From contig JAOZMA010000008.1 of assembly GCA_029934555.1 (NCBI GenBank), forward strand, positions 1 to 20,379: a stretch of 20,379 nucleotides of DNA, given 5' to 3'. A program made the position numbers and the translations under genes. This DNA comes from Acidimicrobiia bacterium. GTDB taxonomy: Bacteria > Actinomycetota > Acidimicrobiia > Spongiisociales > UBA5794. Below the pieces are notes generated by a model that was given only the letters and a program-made list of their open reading frames with translations, searched no databases and was not told where the DNA came from. Positions 6,863-13,559 of the stretch are shown piece by piece (position 1 is the first letter of the stretch; the number at the start of each line of letters is the position of its first letter).

Positions 6863-7261
6863 CTATTGGAGCGTCCGGAGATAGTCGACGATGTCCGCGA
6901 TGTCGGTCTCCGTGAGCGACGAGTCGCCACCGTTGGGAGGCATGTCGACGCCGGTTGTGTTGTCGGGATCCGTGGTCGATCGACCGACGGTGATGAACAA
7001 GATCAGATCCGCGTTCGACTGCGACTGGATGAACTCGTTGTTGTGCATGTCGGTGCCGAGACCATCGATGCCTTCGGCGTTCTGTCCGTGGCACGCAGAA
7101 CACGTGGTCTTGAAGAGTTCCTGTCCATGTGCGGCACCGCCGACATCCTCACCGCCGCCACTGGGCGCCGCCGTCGTATCGCTGCTGACATCGCTGTACC
7201 CGCACGCTGCCGTCACAAGGGCTAGTACTGCGACAAACAGGATCCACCTGGTTCTCTTCAT
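6863..7261 (-). CDS. lipoprotein cytochrome c (class I, monohaem)
   Basis: A 132-residue lipoprotein: signal helix residues 6-19, lipobox TAAC with Cys20, a low-complexity Ser/Thr/Gly linker (about 22-44), then a small cytochrome c domain. The haem motif is CSACH (54-58) and the likely axial ligand is Met107 in VDMPP. It is probably a tethered electron shuttle between the bc complex and a terminal oxidase, as in other bacteria with lipid-anchored cytochromes c. ATG at 7261 was chosen over an upstream extension because of GAAAGGTG about nine bases before it and the perfect signal peptide. It lies just upstream of the bc operon but has its own promoter and a hairpin after it. Confidence 0.92.
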   Translation of the reverse strand: MKRTRWILFVAVLALVTAACGYSDVSSDTTAAPSGGGEDVGGAAHGQELFKTTCSACHGQNAEGIDGLGTDMHNNEFIQSQSNADLILFITVGRSTTDPDNTTGVDMPPNGGDSSLTETDIADIVDYLRTLQ

Positions 7262-7300
7262 GGTTTCGTCACCTTTCGTATGCCCCGGTCGGCTCGGGAC

Positions 7301-7306
7301 ATTGTA
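7301..7306 (-). promoter_or_regulatory. candidate -10 box of the cytochrome c gene
   Basis: On the minus strand TACAAT lies 39 bases before the ATG of the lipoprotein cytochrome c gene. No good -35 hexamer is seen at 17 bases. Confidence 0.4.
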
Positions 7307-7329
7307 TCGATTCGACGCGAGATGTGAGT

Positions 7330-7364
7330 GACAGCCGACAGCCGACAGCCGACAGCCAACAGCC
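7330..7364. repeat. 7-bp array, five units of GACAGCC type
   Basis: Four copies of GACAGCC and one AACAGCC. Together with the array at 7400-7434 it fills most of the gap between cimA and the cytochrome c gene. Confidence 0.93.
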
Positions 7365-7399
7365 AAGGTCAGAGGGTTCCTCACCGACTGCGGGCGCCA

Positions 7400-7434
7400 C
7401 TACGGTCTACGGACTACGGACTACGGACTACGGA
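7400..7434. repeat. 7-bp array, CTACGGT plus four CTACGGA
   Basis: Five heptads in phase. On the minus strand the unit is TCCGTAG. The array overlaps the end of cimA: its outermost copy supplies the cimA TAG (7428-7430), and later copies give TAG in the remaining frames. Confidence 0.95.
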
Positions 7435-8993
7435 CGACTTCTTCTCAACAACCCCACCACGATCCCTTCGCATACTGCTTTCCATGATGCGTCGATGATG
7501 TTCTGATGCACCCCCACTGTGCCCCATGAGCCATCGGCGTCACTGTGGCGGCAGAGGACGCGGACCCTTGCCGCTGCTCCGTCGGATGAATCGAGGTCGC
7601 GAACCCGGTAGTCGGTCAAGTGGATGTCGGCAAGGAAGGGGTAGGCATCGCAGAGAGCGGACCGCAGCGCCCCGTCGATCGCTGCAACCGGGCCGTCCCC
7701 CTCGCTCGTGGTCACGACACGTTCGCCGTTCACGTAGACCTTCACGGTGGCTTCTGCGGTGACTTCACCCATTCTGTGTTCGACGAAGACCCGGTAGGAC
7801 TCCAGGTCGAAGAACGGCTGCTTCCAGCCCTGCACGTCACGCGCGAGCAGCTCGAACGAGCCGCCTGCGGCTTCGAAGTGATACCCCTCGTGTTCGAGCT
7901 CCTTGATCCGATCGACGATCGCCTGTGCTTCATCGGAGGAGAGGTCGAGGCCGCTCTCCTGCGCTTTGGCGAGGATGGTCGCTCGTCCGGCGAGCTCGGA
8001 GACGACCATTCGAGTTGCATTGCCAACGGACTCGGGTGGCAGGTGTTCGTAGGCGTCCGGCCGTCGCGCCAGCGCCGACGTATGCAACCCGGCTTTGTGT
8101 GTGAAAGCCGATGTTCCAACGAAGGGGATGTGATCGTCCAGTGTGAGATTGACGAACTCGGCGATGTGATGCGCCACGCGGGCCAGGCGGGTGAGACGAT
8201 CGGGCGGGACGGTCTCGTACCCCATCTTGAGAGAGAGATTCGGGATCACCGAACACAGATCGGCGTTGCCGGTCCGCTCGCCGTATCCGTTGACGCAGCC
8301 TTGCACCTGCTCGACCCCGGCGTTCACCGCGGCCAGGCTGTTAGCGACGGCGGTTCCGGAGTCGTTGTGGAAATGGCATCCGAGCACCGCATCCGGGATC
8401 TGTTCAGCGACCTCTCCGACGATCCGCTCTGCATCGTGGGGAAGCGTGCCTCCGTTCGTATCGCAGAGAACGAGCCGCTCTGCTCCGGCTTCATGCGCAG
8501 CTCTCAGTGCCGCAACGGCGAACCCGGGGTTCGCCCGGTAGCCGTCGAAGAAGTGCTCGGCGTCGAAAAAGACCCTTCGTCCGACCGAACGGAGGTGTTC
8601 GACCGAGTCGGAGATCATCGCGAGAGCCTCCTCGGGCTCCGTGCGGAGAGCGTATTGGACGTGGTAATCCCATGTCTTGCCCACGAGACACACCACCTCG
8701 GTGTCCGCTTCGACCAGTGCGGCAAGCTGACCATCGGTGGCCGCGTCCCCTCCGGGACGTCGGGTTGATCCGAACGCGACGAGCGTCGAAGTTTCGAGGT
8801 CGAGCTCGGTACGTGCTCGCTCGAAGAACTCGTCATCCTTCGGGTTCGATCCGGGCCATCCGCCTTCGATGTACGCGACACCGAGGTCGTCGAGGAGGCG
8901 GCTGATCGCCAGTTTGTCTCCCGCTGTCAGCGAGATGCCCTCCTGCTGTGTCCCGTCTCTCAGGGTGGTGTCGTAGATCTCGATGGTCGTCAT
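7428..8993 (-). CDS. cimA: (R)-citramalate synthase
   Basis: A 521-residue member of the 2-isopropylmalate synthase/homocitrate synthase superfamily. Its N-terminus IYDTTLRDGTQQEG (6-19) with YIEGGWPGSNPKD (41-53) matches the citramalate synthase branch rather than LeuA. Metal-binding HxH is His207/His209 (CHFHND). A C-terminal LeuA-type regulatory domain covers about residues 390-521. The enzyme joins acetyl-CoA to pyruvate to give citramalate, the threonine-independent entry to isoleucine; leuCD and leuB products would continue the route but are not in the window. The start is ATG 8993 with CCGGAG eight bases upstream. Expression is probably controlled by the Ile-codon leader and terminator just upstream. 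The TAG stop lies in a 7-bp repeat array. Confidence 0.92.
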   Translation of the reverse strand: MTTIEIYDTTLRDGTQQEGISLTAGDKLAISRLLDDLGVAYIEGGWPGSNPKDDEFFERARTELDLETSTLVAFGSTRRPGGDAATDGQLAALVEADTEVVCLVGKTWDYHVQYALRTEPEEALAMISDSVEHLRSVGRRVFFDAEHFFDGYRANPGFAVAALRAAHEAGAERLVLCDTNGGTLPHDAERIVGEVAEQIPDAVLGCHFHNDSGTAVANSLAAVNAGVEQVQGCVNGYGERTGNADLCSVIPNLSLKMGYETVPPDRLTRLARVAHHIAEFVNLTLDDHIPFVGTSAFTHKAGLHTSALARRPDAYEHLPPESVGNATRMVVSELAGRATILAKAQESGLDLSSDEAQAIVDRIKELEHEGYHFEAAGGSFELLARDVQGWKQPFFDLESYRVFVEHRMGEVTAEATVKVYVNGERVVTTSEGDGPVAAIDGALRSALCDAYPFLADIHLTDYRVRDLDSSDGAAARVRVLCRHSDADGSWGTVGVHQNIIDASWKAVCEGIVVGLLRRSRP

Positions 8994-9013
8994 GATTGTT
9001 GCTCCGGATAGAG

Positions 9014-9038
9014 AAAACCCCCCGCTGGGCGGAGGGTT
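9014..9038 (-). terminator. intrinsic terminator in the cimA leader
   Basis: In the minus-strand transcript AACCCTCCGC, loop CCA, GCGGGGGGTT, then TTTTCTCT: a 10-base-pair stem including one T-G pair, followed by a T-run. It ends 21 bases before the cimA ATG and before its ribosome site, so it can only be a leader terminator (attenuator), or else termination of a short RNA. Confidence 0.75.
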
Positions 9039-9041
9039 ACG

Positions 9042-9065
9042 GGCGCACACGGGTTCGTGTGCGCC
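9042..9065 (-). promoter_or_regulatory. perfect hairpin overlapping the leader-peptide stop codon
   Basis: GGCGCACACG and CGTGTGCGCC form an uninterrupted 10-base-pair stem with a four-base loop. The first base of the stem is the last base of the leader peptide TAG, so a ribosome on the Ile codons or at the stop would open it. It is the likely ribosome-sensitive element of the attenuator. Confidence 0.7.
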
Positions 9066-9103
9066 TAAGTGATAATGATCGTGGTCGTTGCTGAGTCGGT
9101 CAT
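9065..9103 (-). CDS. isoleucine-rich leader peptide of cimA
   Basis: A 12-codon frame, MTDSATTTIIIT and TAG, too short for routine gene calling. Three consecutive Ile codons (ATC ATT ATC) and four Thr codons lie directly before the hairpin and terminator that precede cimA. This is the usual layout of amino-acid biosynthesis attenuators, and Ile is the end product of the citramalate pathway. No ribosome site precedes the ATG; the promoter lies so close that the message is probably leaderless or nearly so. Confidence 0.72.
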   Translation of the reverse strand: MTDSATTTIIIT

Positions 9104-9112
9104 GAGTTGAGG

Positions 9113-9141
9113 AGTATGACCGTTCCCTGGCGTTCCGTCAA
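9113..9141 (-). promoter_or_regulatory. promoter of the cimA leader
   Basis: On the minus strand TTGACG (9141-9136), a 17-base spacer and CATACT (9118-9113), then nine bases to the leader ATG. The -35 box overlaps the TGA stop of the upstream acyltransferase gene. The position fits a start site within a few bases of the ATG. Confidence 0.65.
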
Positions 9142-11063
9142 CGGTTGATTGTTCTGGCGATGAGGTCTGCGTACGCGGCGATGCCTGCCGATGTCAAGTG
9201 AACACCGTCCTTGACGAAGTACTCGGGGTGGTTCTTGGCTGCAGTGTGCCAGTCGATCAGGAACGCCCGATCCCATCGCTCAACGCCGGCCGCCAGCGCG
9301 TCGTTGACGTCGCCCTCGTAGCGACGTGGAACGCTCGCGTTGACGAAGTAGACGTTTTCAGCATCGGCGAGAGAGATCATGGCGTCGTCGAAGTGCGCCG
9401 CGCTGAACGGGCCGTTCGTTCCGAGGTGCACAACGGCGATCTCCCCGAGTAGCCCCTCGGTTCGATACTGCGTGACGACGGCAGGCACCTGCTTCATCTG
9501 CCTACTCACCTTGCCATCGACGAGCGCATCCTCAACCGCCTTTTCGAGGCCGGTCTTCGCTCCGAGCATGACCGAGTCTCCGATCATGAGCGGGGGAGGT
9601 GAGACGATCGGCGCGGCAGGTATCGTCGTAACCGACGGTGTCCCATCTCCGGACACGACTGTGGTAGCGGTTGTGGGCGTGGTCTCCACCACGACGGGAG
9701 CTTCGACGGGTGAGGCTGCGATCTCCTCGGCAAGCGGGGGAGCTGATGAGCCCTGGATGAGCCCGATCGTGAGGCCGACGACGAACACACCGGCGATGAC
9801 CGGCCACAACGCGGCTGCCTGGGGCGAGCGACGCCGCAGCGGTTCGGTGATCCACGCGATCCACACCTTGAAGCCACGCCTCCGGATCGGCTGCTCGATC
9901 CAGCGATAGGAGGCTTCCGTGATCAAGACCGTGACCGTGATCTGGGCGATGAACGTCGGCCATCGGCCCCAGGGGACGTCGATCCCCGGGCGCATGAGCA
10001 CGAACACGGGCCAGTGATAGAGGTAGAGCCCGTACGAGCGTTTGCCGATCCAGACGAAGAGCTTGTTGCCGAGCACCGGGTTGAGGGCCCCCTGGGGGTG
10101 CACGGTGACGGCGATGACGACGGCGGTGAGGATCGAGACGAGGAGGAATCCGCCGCGGTAGAGGAAGATGTCGTACTCGCCGATGGTCAGCAGGATGTAG
10201 GTCAGGAAGCCGAGAGCGGCAAAGCCCGCGAGGTTGAGGATGATCGCACCACGTGTGGCGAGCATCTTCGTGAACCTCCAGGGCTGCCATGCGAATGCAA
10301 GCGCCACACCGACGAAGAGCCCGGAGGCCCGGGTGTCGGTCCCGAAGTAGACCCGGGAGGGATCCTCATATGGAACGTAGAGGAGCCACATCAGAGCGGT
10401 GGATGCGATCACTGCGACCGCAGCGAAACCCATGAACCGCCTGGCCGTCTGCCCGTACCCGGTCGAGCGTCGGGACACCAGGATCATCACACCGGCGAAG
10501 ATCAAGGGGAAGAACAGGTAGAACTGCTCTTCAACTGCGAGCGACCAGAGATGGCGGAGGAGCGGAGGCCGGGCGAAGGCTTCAAAGTACGACTCCTGGC
10601 GGAAGATCATCAACCAGTTCGTCGAGTAGGTGAGCGCTCCGAGCACGTCGTGGTTCAGACGGAACAGGGCGTCACGGGCGAACAACAGGGCACTGGTCGT
10701 TACGAGGAGTAGCAGCACTCCCAGGGCCGGGAGGAGGCGACGGGCCCGTCGGGTCCAGAATTCCTTCAGGTCGATCTTGCCGGTCTTCACCCGTTCGAGG
10801 ATCAGCAGCGACGTGATGAGGTATCCGCTGATGACGAGGAAGACCTCGACACCGAGGAATCCCCCGGGGATGAACCCGAACTCGGCGTGGTACAGGATGA
10901 CGGCGACAACGGCGATGGCGCGCAGACCATCGATGCCGGGCATGTACGGGAGCCGTTCCGGAACCTCGCGAGGGAGGAGGTCCTGCATGTCTTCTTGGGT
11001 GTTGATGTGGTTGGCCATCTGTTGAGTGCGAACGCTTCTAGAAGGTCGCTGAACCGGCTTCAT
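9138..11063 (-). CDS. acyltransferase-3 / SGNH hydrolase fusion (OafA-like)
   Basis: A 641-residue membrane protein. The N-terminal part (about residues 38-400) is an acyltransferase-3 domain with around ten helices; it begins MPGIDGLRAIAVVAVILYH (41-59), whose Arg and His are conserved in the family, and also contains the SGYLIT and LWSLAVEEQFY segments. After a helix and a Thr/Pro/Val-rich linker (about 440-485) comes an extracytoplasmic SGNH domain: GDS with Ser497, GTN at 548-550, and DGVH with Asp619 and His622. Such fusions move acyl groups, often acetyl, across the membrane onto surface glycans or peptidoglycan; the substrate cannot be read from the sequence. The ATG at 11063 has GGAAGG just before it; Met16 is an alternative. 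It stands alone, with repeats behind its promoter. Confidence 0.9.
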   Translation of the reverse strand: MKPVQRPSRSVRTQQMANHINTQEDMQDLLPREVPERLPYMPGIDGLRAIAVVAVILYHAEFGFIPGGFLGVEVFLVISGYLITSLLILERVKTGKIDLKEFWTRRARRLLPALGVLLLLVTTSALLFARDALFRLNHDVLGALTYSTNWLMIFRQESYFEAFARPPLLRHLWSLAVEEQFYLFFPLIFAGVMILVSRRSTGYGQTARRFMGFAAVAVIASTALMWLLYVPYEDPSRVYFGTDTRASGLFVGVALAFAWQPWRFTKMLATRGAIILNLAGFAALGFLTYILLTIGEYDIFLYRGGFLLVSILTAVVIAVTVHPQGALNPVLGNKLFVWIGKRSYGLYLYHWPVFVLMRPGIDVPWGRWPTFIAQITVTVLITEASYRWIEQPIRRRGFKVWIAWITEPLRRRSPQAAALWPVIAGVFVVGLTIGLIQGSSAPPLAEEIAASPVEAPVVVETTPTTATTVVSGDGTPSVTTIPAAPIVSPPPLMIGDSVMLGAKTGLEKAVEDALVDGKVSRQMKQVPAVVTQYRTEGLLGEIAVVHLGTNGPFSAAHFDDAMISLADAENVYFVNASVPRRYEGDVNDALAAGVERWDRAFLIDWHTAAKNHPEYFVKDGVHLTSAGIAAYADLIARTINR

Positions 11064-11078
11064 GTTCCTTCCGTGGTA

Positions 11079-11084
11079 AGAGTA
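11079..11084 (-). promoter_or_regulatory. candidate extended -10 box of the acyltransferase gene
   Basis: On the minus strand TGG followed by TACTCT, 15 bases before the ATG and upstream of the GGAAGG ribosome site. There is no clear -35 box. Confidence 0.3.
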
Positions 11085-11146
11085 CCAGACAAGGTCGTAA
11101 CCACCGGGAAGCCCCGCTGTACAACGAGTGCGCATGGACCACCAGT

Positions 11147-11188
11147 CTCTCTACTCTCTACGGACTACGGACTACGGACTACGGACCA
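11147..11188. repeat. 7-bp array, two unit types in one phase
   Basis: CTCTCTA twice, then CGGACTA three times and CGGACCA once. All six heptads keep the same phase although the unit changes. The array lies between the divergent acyltransferase and trpS genes and ends eight bases before the trpS ribosome site, so it would be in the trpS leader RNA. Confidence 0.9.
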
Positions 11189-11205
11189 CTCCCTCTGGAG
11201 GAACA

Positions 11206-12204
11206 GTGACAGAGCAGAAGAAGACCGTCTTCTCGGGCGTTCAACCGACGGGTGCGATGCACCTCGGTGGCTGGCTCGGTGCATTCCGCAACTGGGTCGC
11301 GCTCCAGGACGATGATGCCTACGACGTCATCTACTGCATCGTCGACCTCCACGCGATGACCACCCCGTACGACCCGGCCGAGTTCAACCGTCGCCGGCTC
11401 GATACGGCGAAGATGGTGCTTGCCCTCGGGATCGATCCCGATCGATCGCTCCTCTACATGCAGAGCCAGGTGCCCCAGCACGCAGAACTCGCGTGGATCC
11501 TCGGAACGTTGACGCCGACGGGCGTCCTCAACCGGATGACGCAGTACAAGGACAAGGTGGAGAAGGGGATCCCCTCGAACCTTGGTCTCTACGCGTATCC
11601 GGTTCTCATGGCGGCGGACATCCTGCTGTTCCACGCGGATCTGGTCCCGGTGGGAGATGACCAGAAGCAACACCTCGAGATGTCCCGCGATCTCGCCGCC
11701 CGGTTCAATAATCGATTCGGGGACACCTTCCCCATCCCCGAGCCTCTGATCCCGGAGACATCGGCGCGTGTGATGTCCCTCGCTGAACCGACGGCCAAGA
11801 TGTCGAAGAGCGACCCGAATCCGAAGAACCGGATCGATCTCGATGATCCCCCGGATGTGATCCGCAAGAAGATCAAATCGGCGATGACGGACTCCGATCC
11901 AACCGTCCGGTACGACGTCGAGCAGAAGCCGGGGATCTCGAATCTGCTGGAGATCATGTCGGTGACCACGGGCCGCACGATCGACGAGCTCTCGGACGAG
12001 TACGAGACCGGGGGCTACGGGCGTTTCAAGGAGGCCGTGGCCGAGGCGGTTGTCGCAGAACTCGCACCGATCCGCGCAAGGCTCGCGACCCTCGACGATG
12101 ACGAAGTAGCACGGATCCTCCAGAAGGGAGCGCTCGACGCCAGAACCCGTGCCGAGCGCATCCAACAGGAAGCAAGAGACGCGGTAGGACTAGGGAGAAT
12201 CTGA
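11206..12204 (+). CDS. trpS: tryptophanyl-tRNA synthetase
   Basis: A 332-residue class I aminoacyl-tRNA synthetase of normal length for bacterial TrpRS. It charges tRNA-Trp in the cytoplasm. The HIGH-type signature is PTGAMHLGG (14-22) and the KMSKS loop is AKMSKSDPN (197-205). Typical TrpRS segments include VGDDQKQHLE (149-158) and the PTGVLNRMTQYKDK region (104-117). The GTG start at 11206 has GGAGGA three bases upstream. The frame stays open to 11128, but that extension would translate the 7-bp repeat array and carries no family sequence. No Trp-codon leader or T-box is visible upstream. Confidence 0.96.
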   Translation: MTEQKKTVFSGVQPTGAMHLGGWLGAFRNWVALQDDDAYDVIYCIVDLHAMTTPYDPAEFNRRRLDTAKMVLALGIDPDRSLLYMQSQVPQHAELAWILGTLTPTGVLNRMTQYKDKVEKGIPSNLGLYAYPVLMAADILLFHADLVPVGDDQKQHLEMSRDLAARFNNRFGDTFPIPEPLIPETSARVMSLAEPTAKMSKSDPNPKNRIDLDDPPDVIRKKIKSAMTDSDPTVRYDVEQKPGISNLLEIMSVTTGRTIDELSDEYETGGYGRFKEAVAEAVVAELAPIRARLATLDDDEVARILQKGALDARTRAERIQQEARDAVGLGRI

Positions 12205-12216
12205 GTAGCTGGGCGA

Positions 12217-12244
12217 GTCGCCGGTCCCCAGTCGCCAGTCTCCA
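12217..12244. repeat. 7-bp array, left arm of an inverted pair
   Basis: GTCGCCG, GTCCCCA, GTCGCCA, GTCTCCA: four GTCNCCA-type heptads, starting 12 bases after trpS. The last three can pair with 12324-12344 at 18 of 21 positions. Confidence 0.8.
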
Positions 12245-12260
12245 GGAAGACAAGACCTGA

Positions 12261-12278
12261 GAATCCGTCATCGGATTC
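12261..12278 (+). terminator. short hairpin inside the inverted repeat, possible trpS terminator
   Basis: GAATCCG, loop TCAT, CGGATTC: seven perfect base pairs, 57 bases after the trpS stop and in the loop between the two heptad arms. No T-run follows directly; a T/C-rich stretch begins about 15 bases later. Confidence 0.35.
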
Positions 12279-12316
12279 CCGTGTCCATTCGGCTTCTTCG
12301 ATTTCTTCTTTCGGGC

Positions 12317-12344
12317 CGGTGTCTGGCGTCTGGTGACTGGGGAC
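12317..12344. repeat. 7-bp array, right arm of an inverted pair
   Basis: CGGTGTC, TGGCGTC, TGGTGAC, TGGGGAC. The reverse complements (GTCCCCA, GTCACCA and so on) match the left-arm units at 12217-12244. Together they could form a long stem across the trpS-guaB3 gap. Confidence 0.8.
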
Positions 12345-12362
12345 TCGTCCCCACTCTCTGGC

Positions 12363-12368
12363 TATTCT
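12363..12368 (+). promoter_or_regulatory. weak candidate -10 box of guaB3
   Basis: TATTCT lies 32 bases before the ATG and just after the right heptad arm. No -35 box is evident. Confidence 0.25.
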
Positions 12369-12400
12369 GACCCCAAACCACTGACACGAAGGATCTTCCC

Positions 12401-13558
12401 ATGGACATCGAGATTGGCATTGCCAAATCTGGTCGCCGGGCTTACGGGTTCGATGACATCGCCATTGTTCCGTCGAGACGGACCCGGGACCCCGAGGACG
12501 TCGACCTGAGCTGGGAGATGGATGCCTTCACATTCGATCTTCCGCTTCTTGCCGCGGCGATGGACTCGGTAGTCAGCCCGGCGACGGCGATCGAGATCGC
12601 GCGGTTGGGGGGCCTCGCCGTCCTCAACCTCGAAGGTCTGTGGACGAAGTACGAGGATCCTCTGGTGATCTACGACGAGATCTCGGCGCTTCCGGACGAT
12701 CAGGCGACCCGGCGCATGCAGGAGCTCTACGCAGCACCGATCGATCCAGACCTCATCACACAACGCGTGAGGGAGATGAAGAGCGCAGGGATCATCACTG
12801 CTGCGAGTCTGACCCCCCAGCACGTCTCCACGTACATCGACGCTGCCAAGGCCGGCGGTCTGGACGTTCTCGTGATCCAGGGCACGGTCGTGTCCGCCGA
12901 ACACGTATCGACGAGGACTGAACCGCTCGATCTCTTCCGGTTCATCCGGGACGTCGAGATGCCGGTCATCGTTGGCGGTGTTGCGTCGTACTCGGGAGCA
13001 CTGCATCTCATGCGCACCGGTGCCGTGGCCGTCCTTGTCGGCGTTGGACCGGGAGCGGCGTGCACAACCCGTGCCGTACTCGGAATCGGTGTTCCACAGG
13101 CAACAGCGATCGCCGATGCAGCAGGTGCCCGCACCCGTTATCTCGAAGAGACGGGCCGGTATGTCCACGTCATCGCCGACGGAGGGATGCGCACCGGTGG
13201 TGACATCTCTAAGGCGATCGCCGTCGGAGCCGACGCTGTGATGCTGGGCTCGCCGTTCGCTGCAACCGTCGAAGCACCGGGGAGCGGTGTGCACTGGGGC
13301 ATGGCAACGTTCCATCCGACGCTGCCACGCGGTTCGCGTGTGCGGGTTGGGACGATCGGAACGATCGAAGAGTTGCTGCTCGGTCCGGCTCATGAGAACG
13401 ATGGCAAGAGAAACTTGTTCGGCGCGCTCAGAACGTCGATGGCAACCACCGGCTATGCGAACGCCAAGGAGTTCCAGAAGGCCGAGGTGATGGTGGCCCC
13501 CGCATTGCAAACCGAGGGGAAGCAACTTCAGCGGTCGCAAGGCGTGGGGATGGGCTGA
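12401..13558 (+). CDS. guaB3: GuaB3-family IMP dehydrogenase-like protein without CBS domains
   Basis: A 385-residue TIM-barrel protein of the IMP dehydrogenase/GMP reductase superfamily. Family hallmarks include AAAMDSVVSP (51-60), VGVGPGAACTTR (213-224) with the catalytic Cys221, and IADGGMRTGGD with the MLGSPFA phosphate-binding region. The length and the absence of the paired CBS domains place it in the GuaB3 group that is common in actinobacteria and cyanobacteria, where it usually accompanies a full-length GuaB. Some members have IMP dehydrogenase activity (IMP to XMP with NAD+); others are uncharacterised. It is followed one base later by guaA, the next step in GMP synthesis, which supports a purine role. 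The start has GAAGGA seven bases upstream. Confidence 0.92.
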   Translation: MDIEIGIAKSGRRAYGFDDIAIVPSRRTRDPEDVDLSWEMDAFTFDLPLLAAAMDSVVSPATAIEIARLGGLAVLNLEGLWTKYEDPLVIYDEISALPDDQATRRMQELYAAPIDPDLITQRVREMKSAGIITAASLTPQHVSTYIDAAKAGGLDVLVIQGTVVSAEHVSTRTEPLDLFRFIRDVEMPVIVGGVASYSGALHLMRTGAVAVLVGVGPGAACTTRAVLGIGVPQATAIADAAGARTRYLEETGRYVHVIADGGMRTGGDISKAIAVGADAVMLGSPFAATVEAPGSGVHWGMATFHPTLPRGSRVRVGTIGTIEELLLGPAHENDGKRNLFGALRTSMATTGYANAKEFQKAEVMVAPALQTEGKQLQRSQGVGMG

Positions 13559-13559
13559 C

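Noticed and set aside
7330..7434. Repeats taken as a possible CRISPR array
   Set aside because: The units are 7 bases in direct tandem with no spacers and no cas genes nearby.
8994..9050. Extended cimA start at GTG 9050
   Set aside because: The extension would translate the terminator hairpin; ATG 8993 has a proper ribosome site and the family N-terminus.
11128..11205. In-frame upstream extension of trpS
   Set aside because: It would translate the heptad array and lacks TrpRS-like sequence; GTG 11206 has a GGAGGA site.
11064..11205. Trp leader peptide or T-box controlling trpS
   Set aside because: I found no run of Trp codons, no terminator before the start and no T-box motif in this gap.
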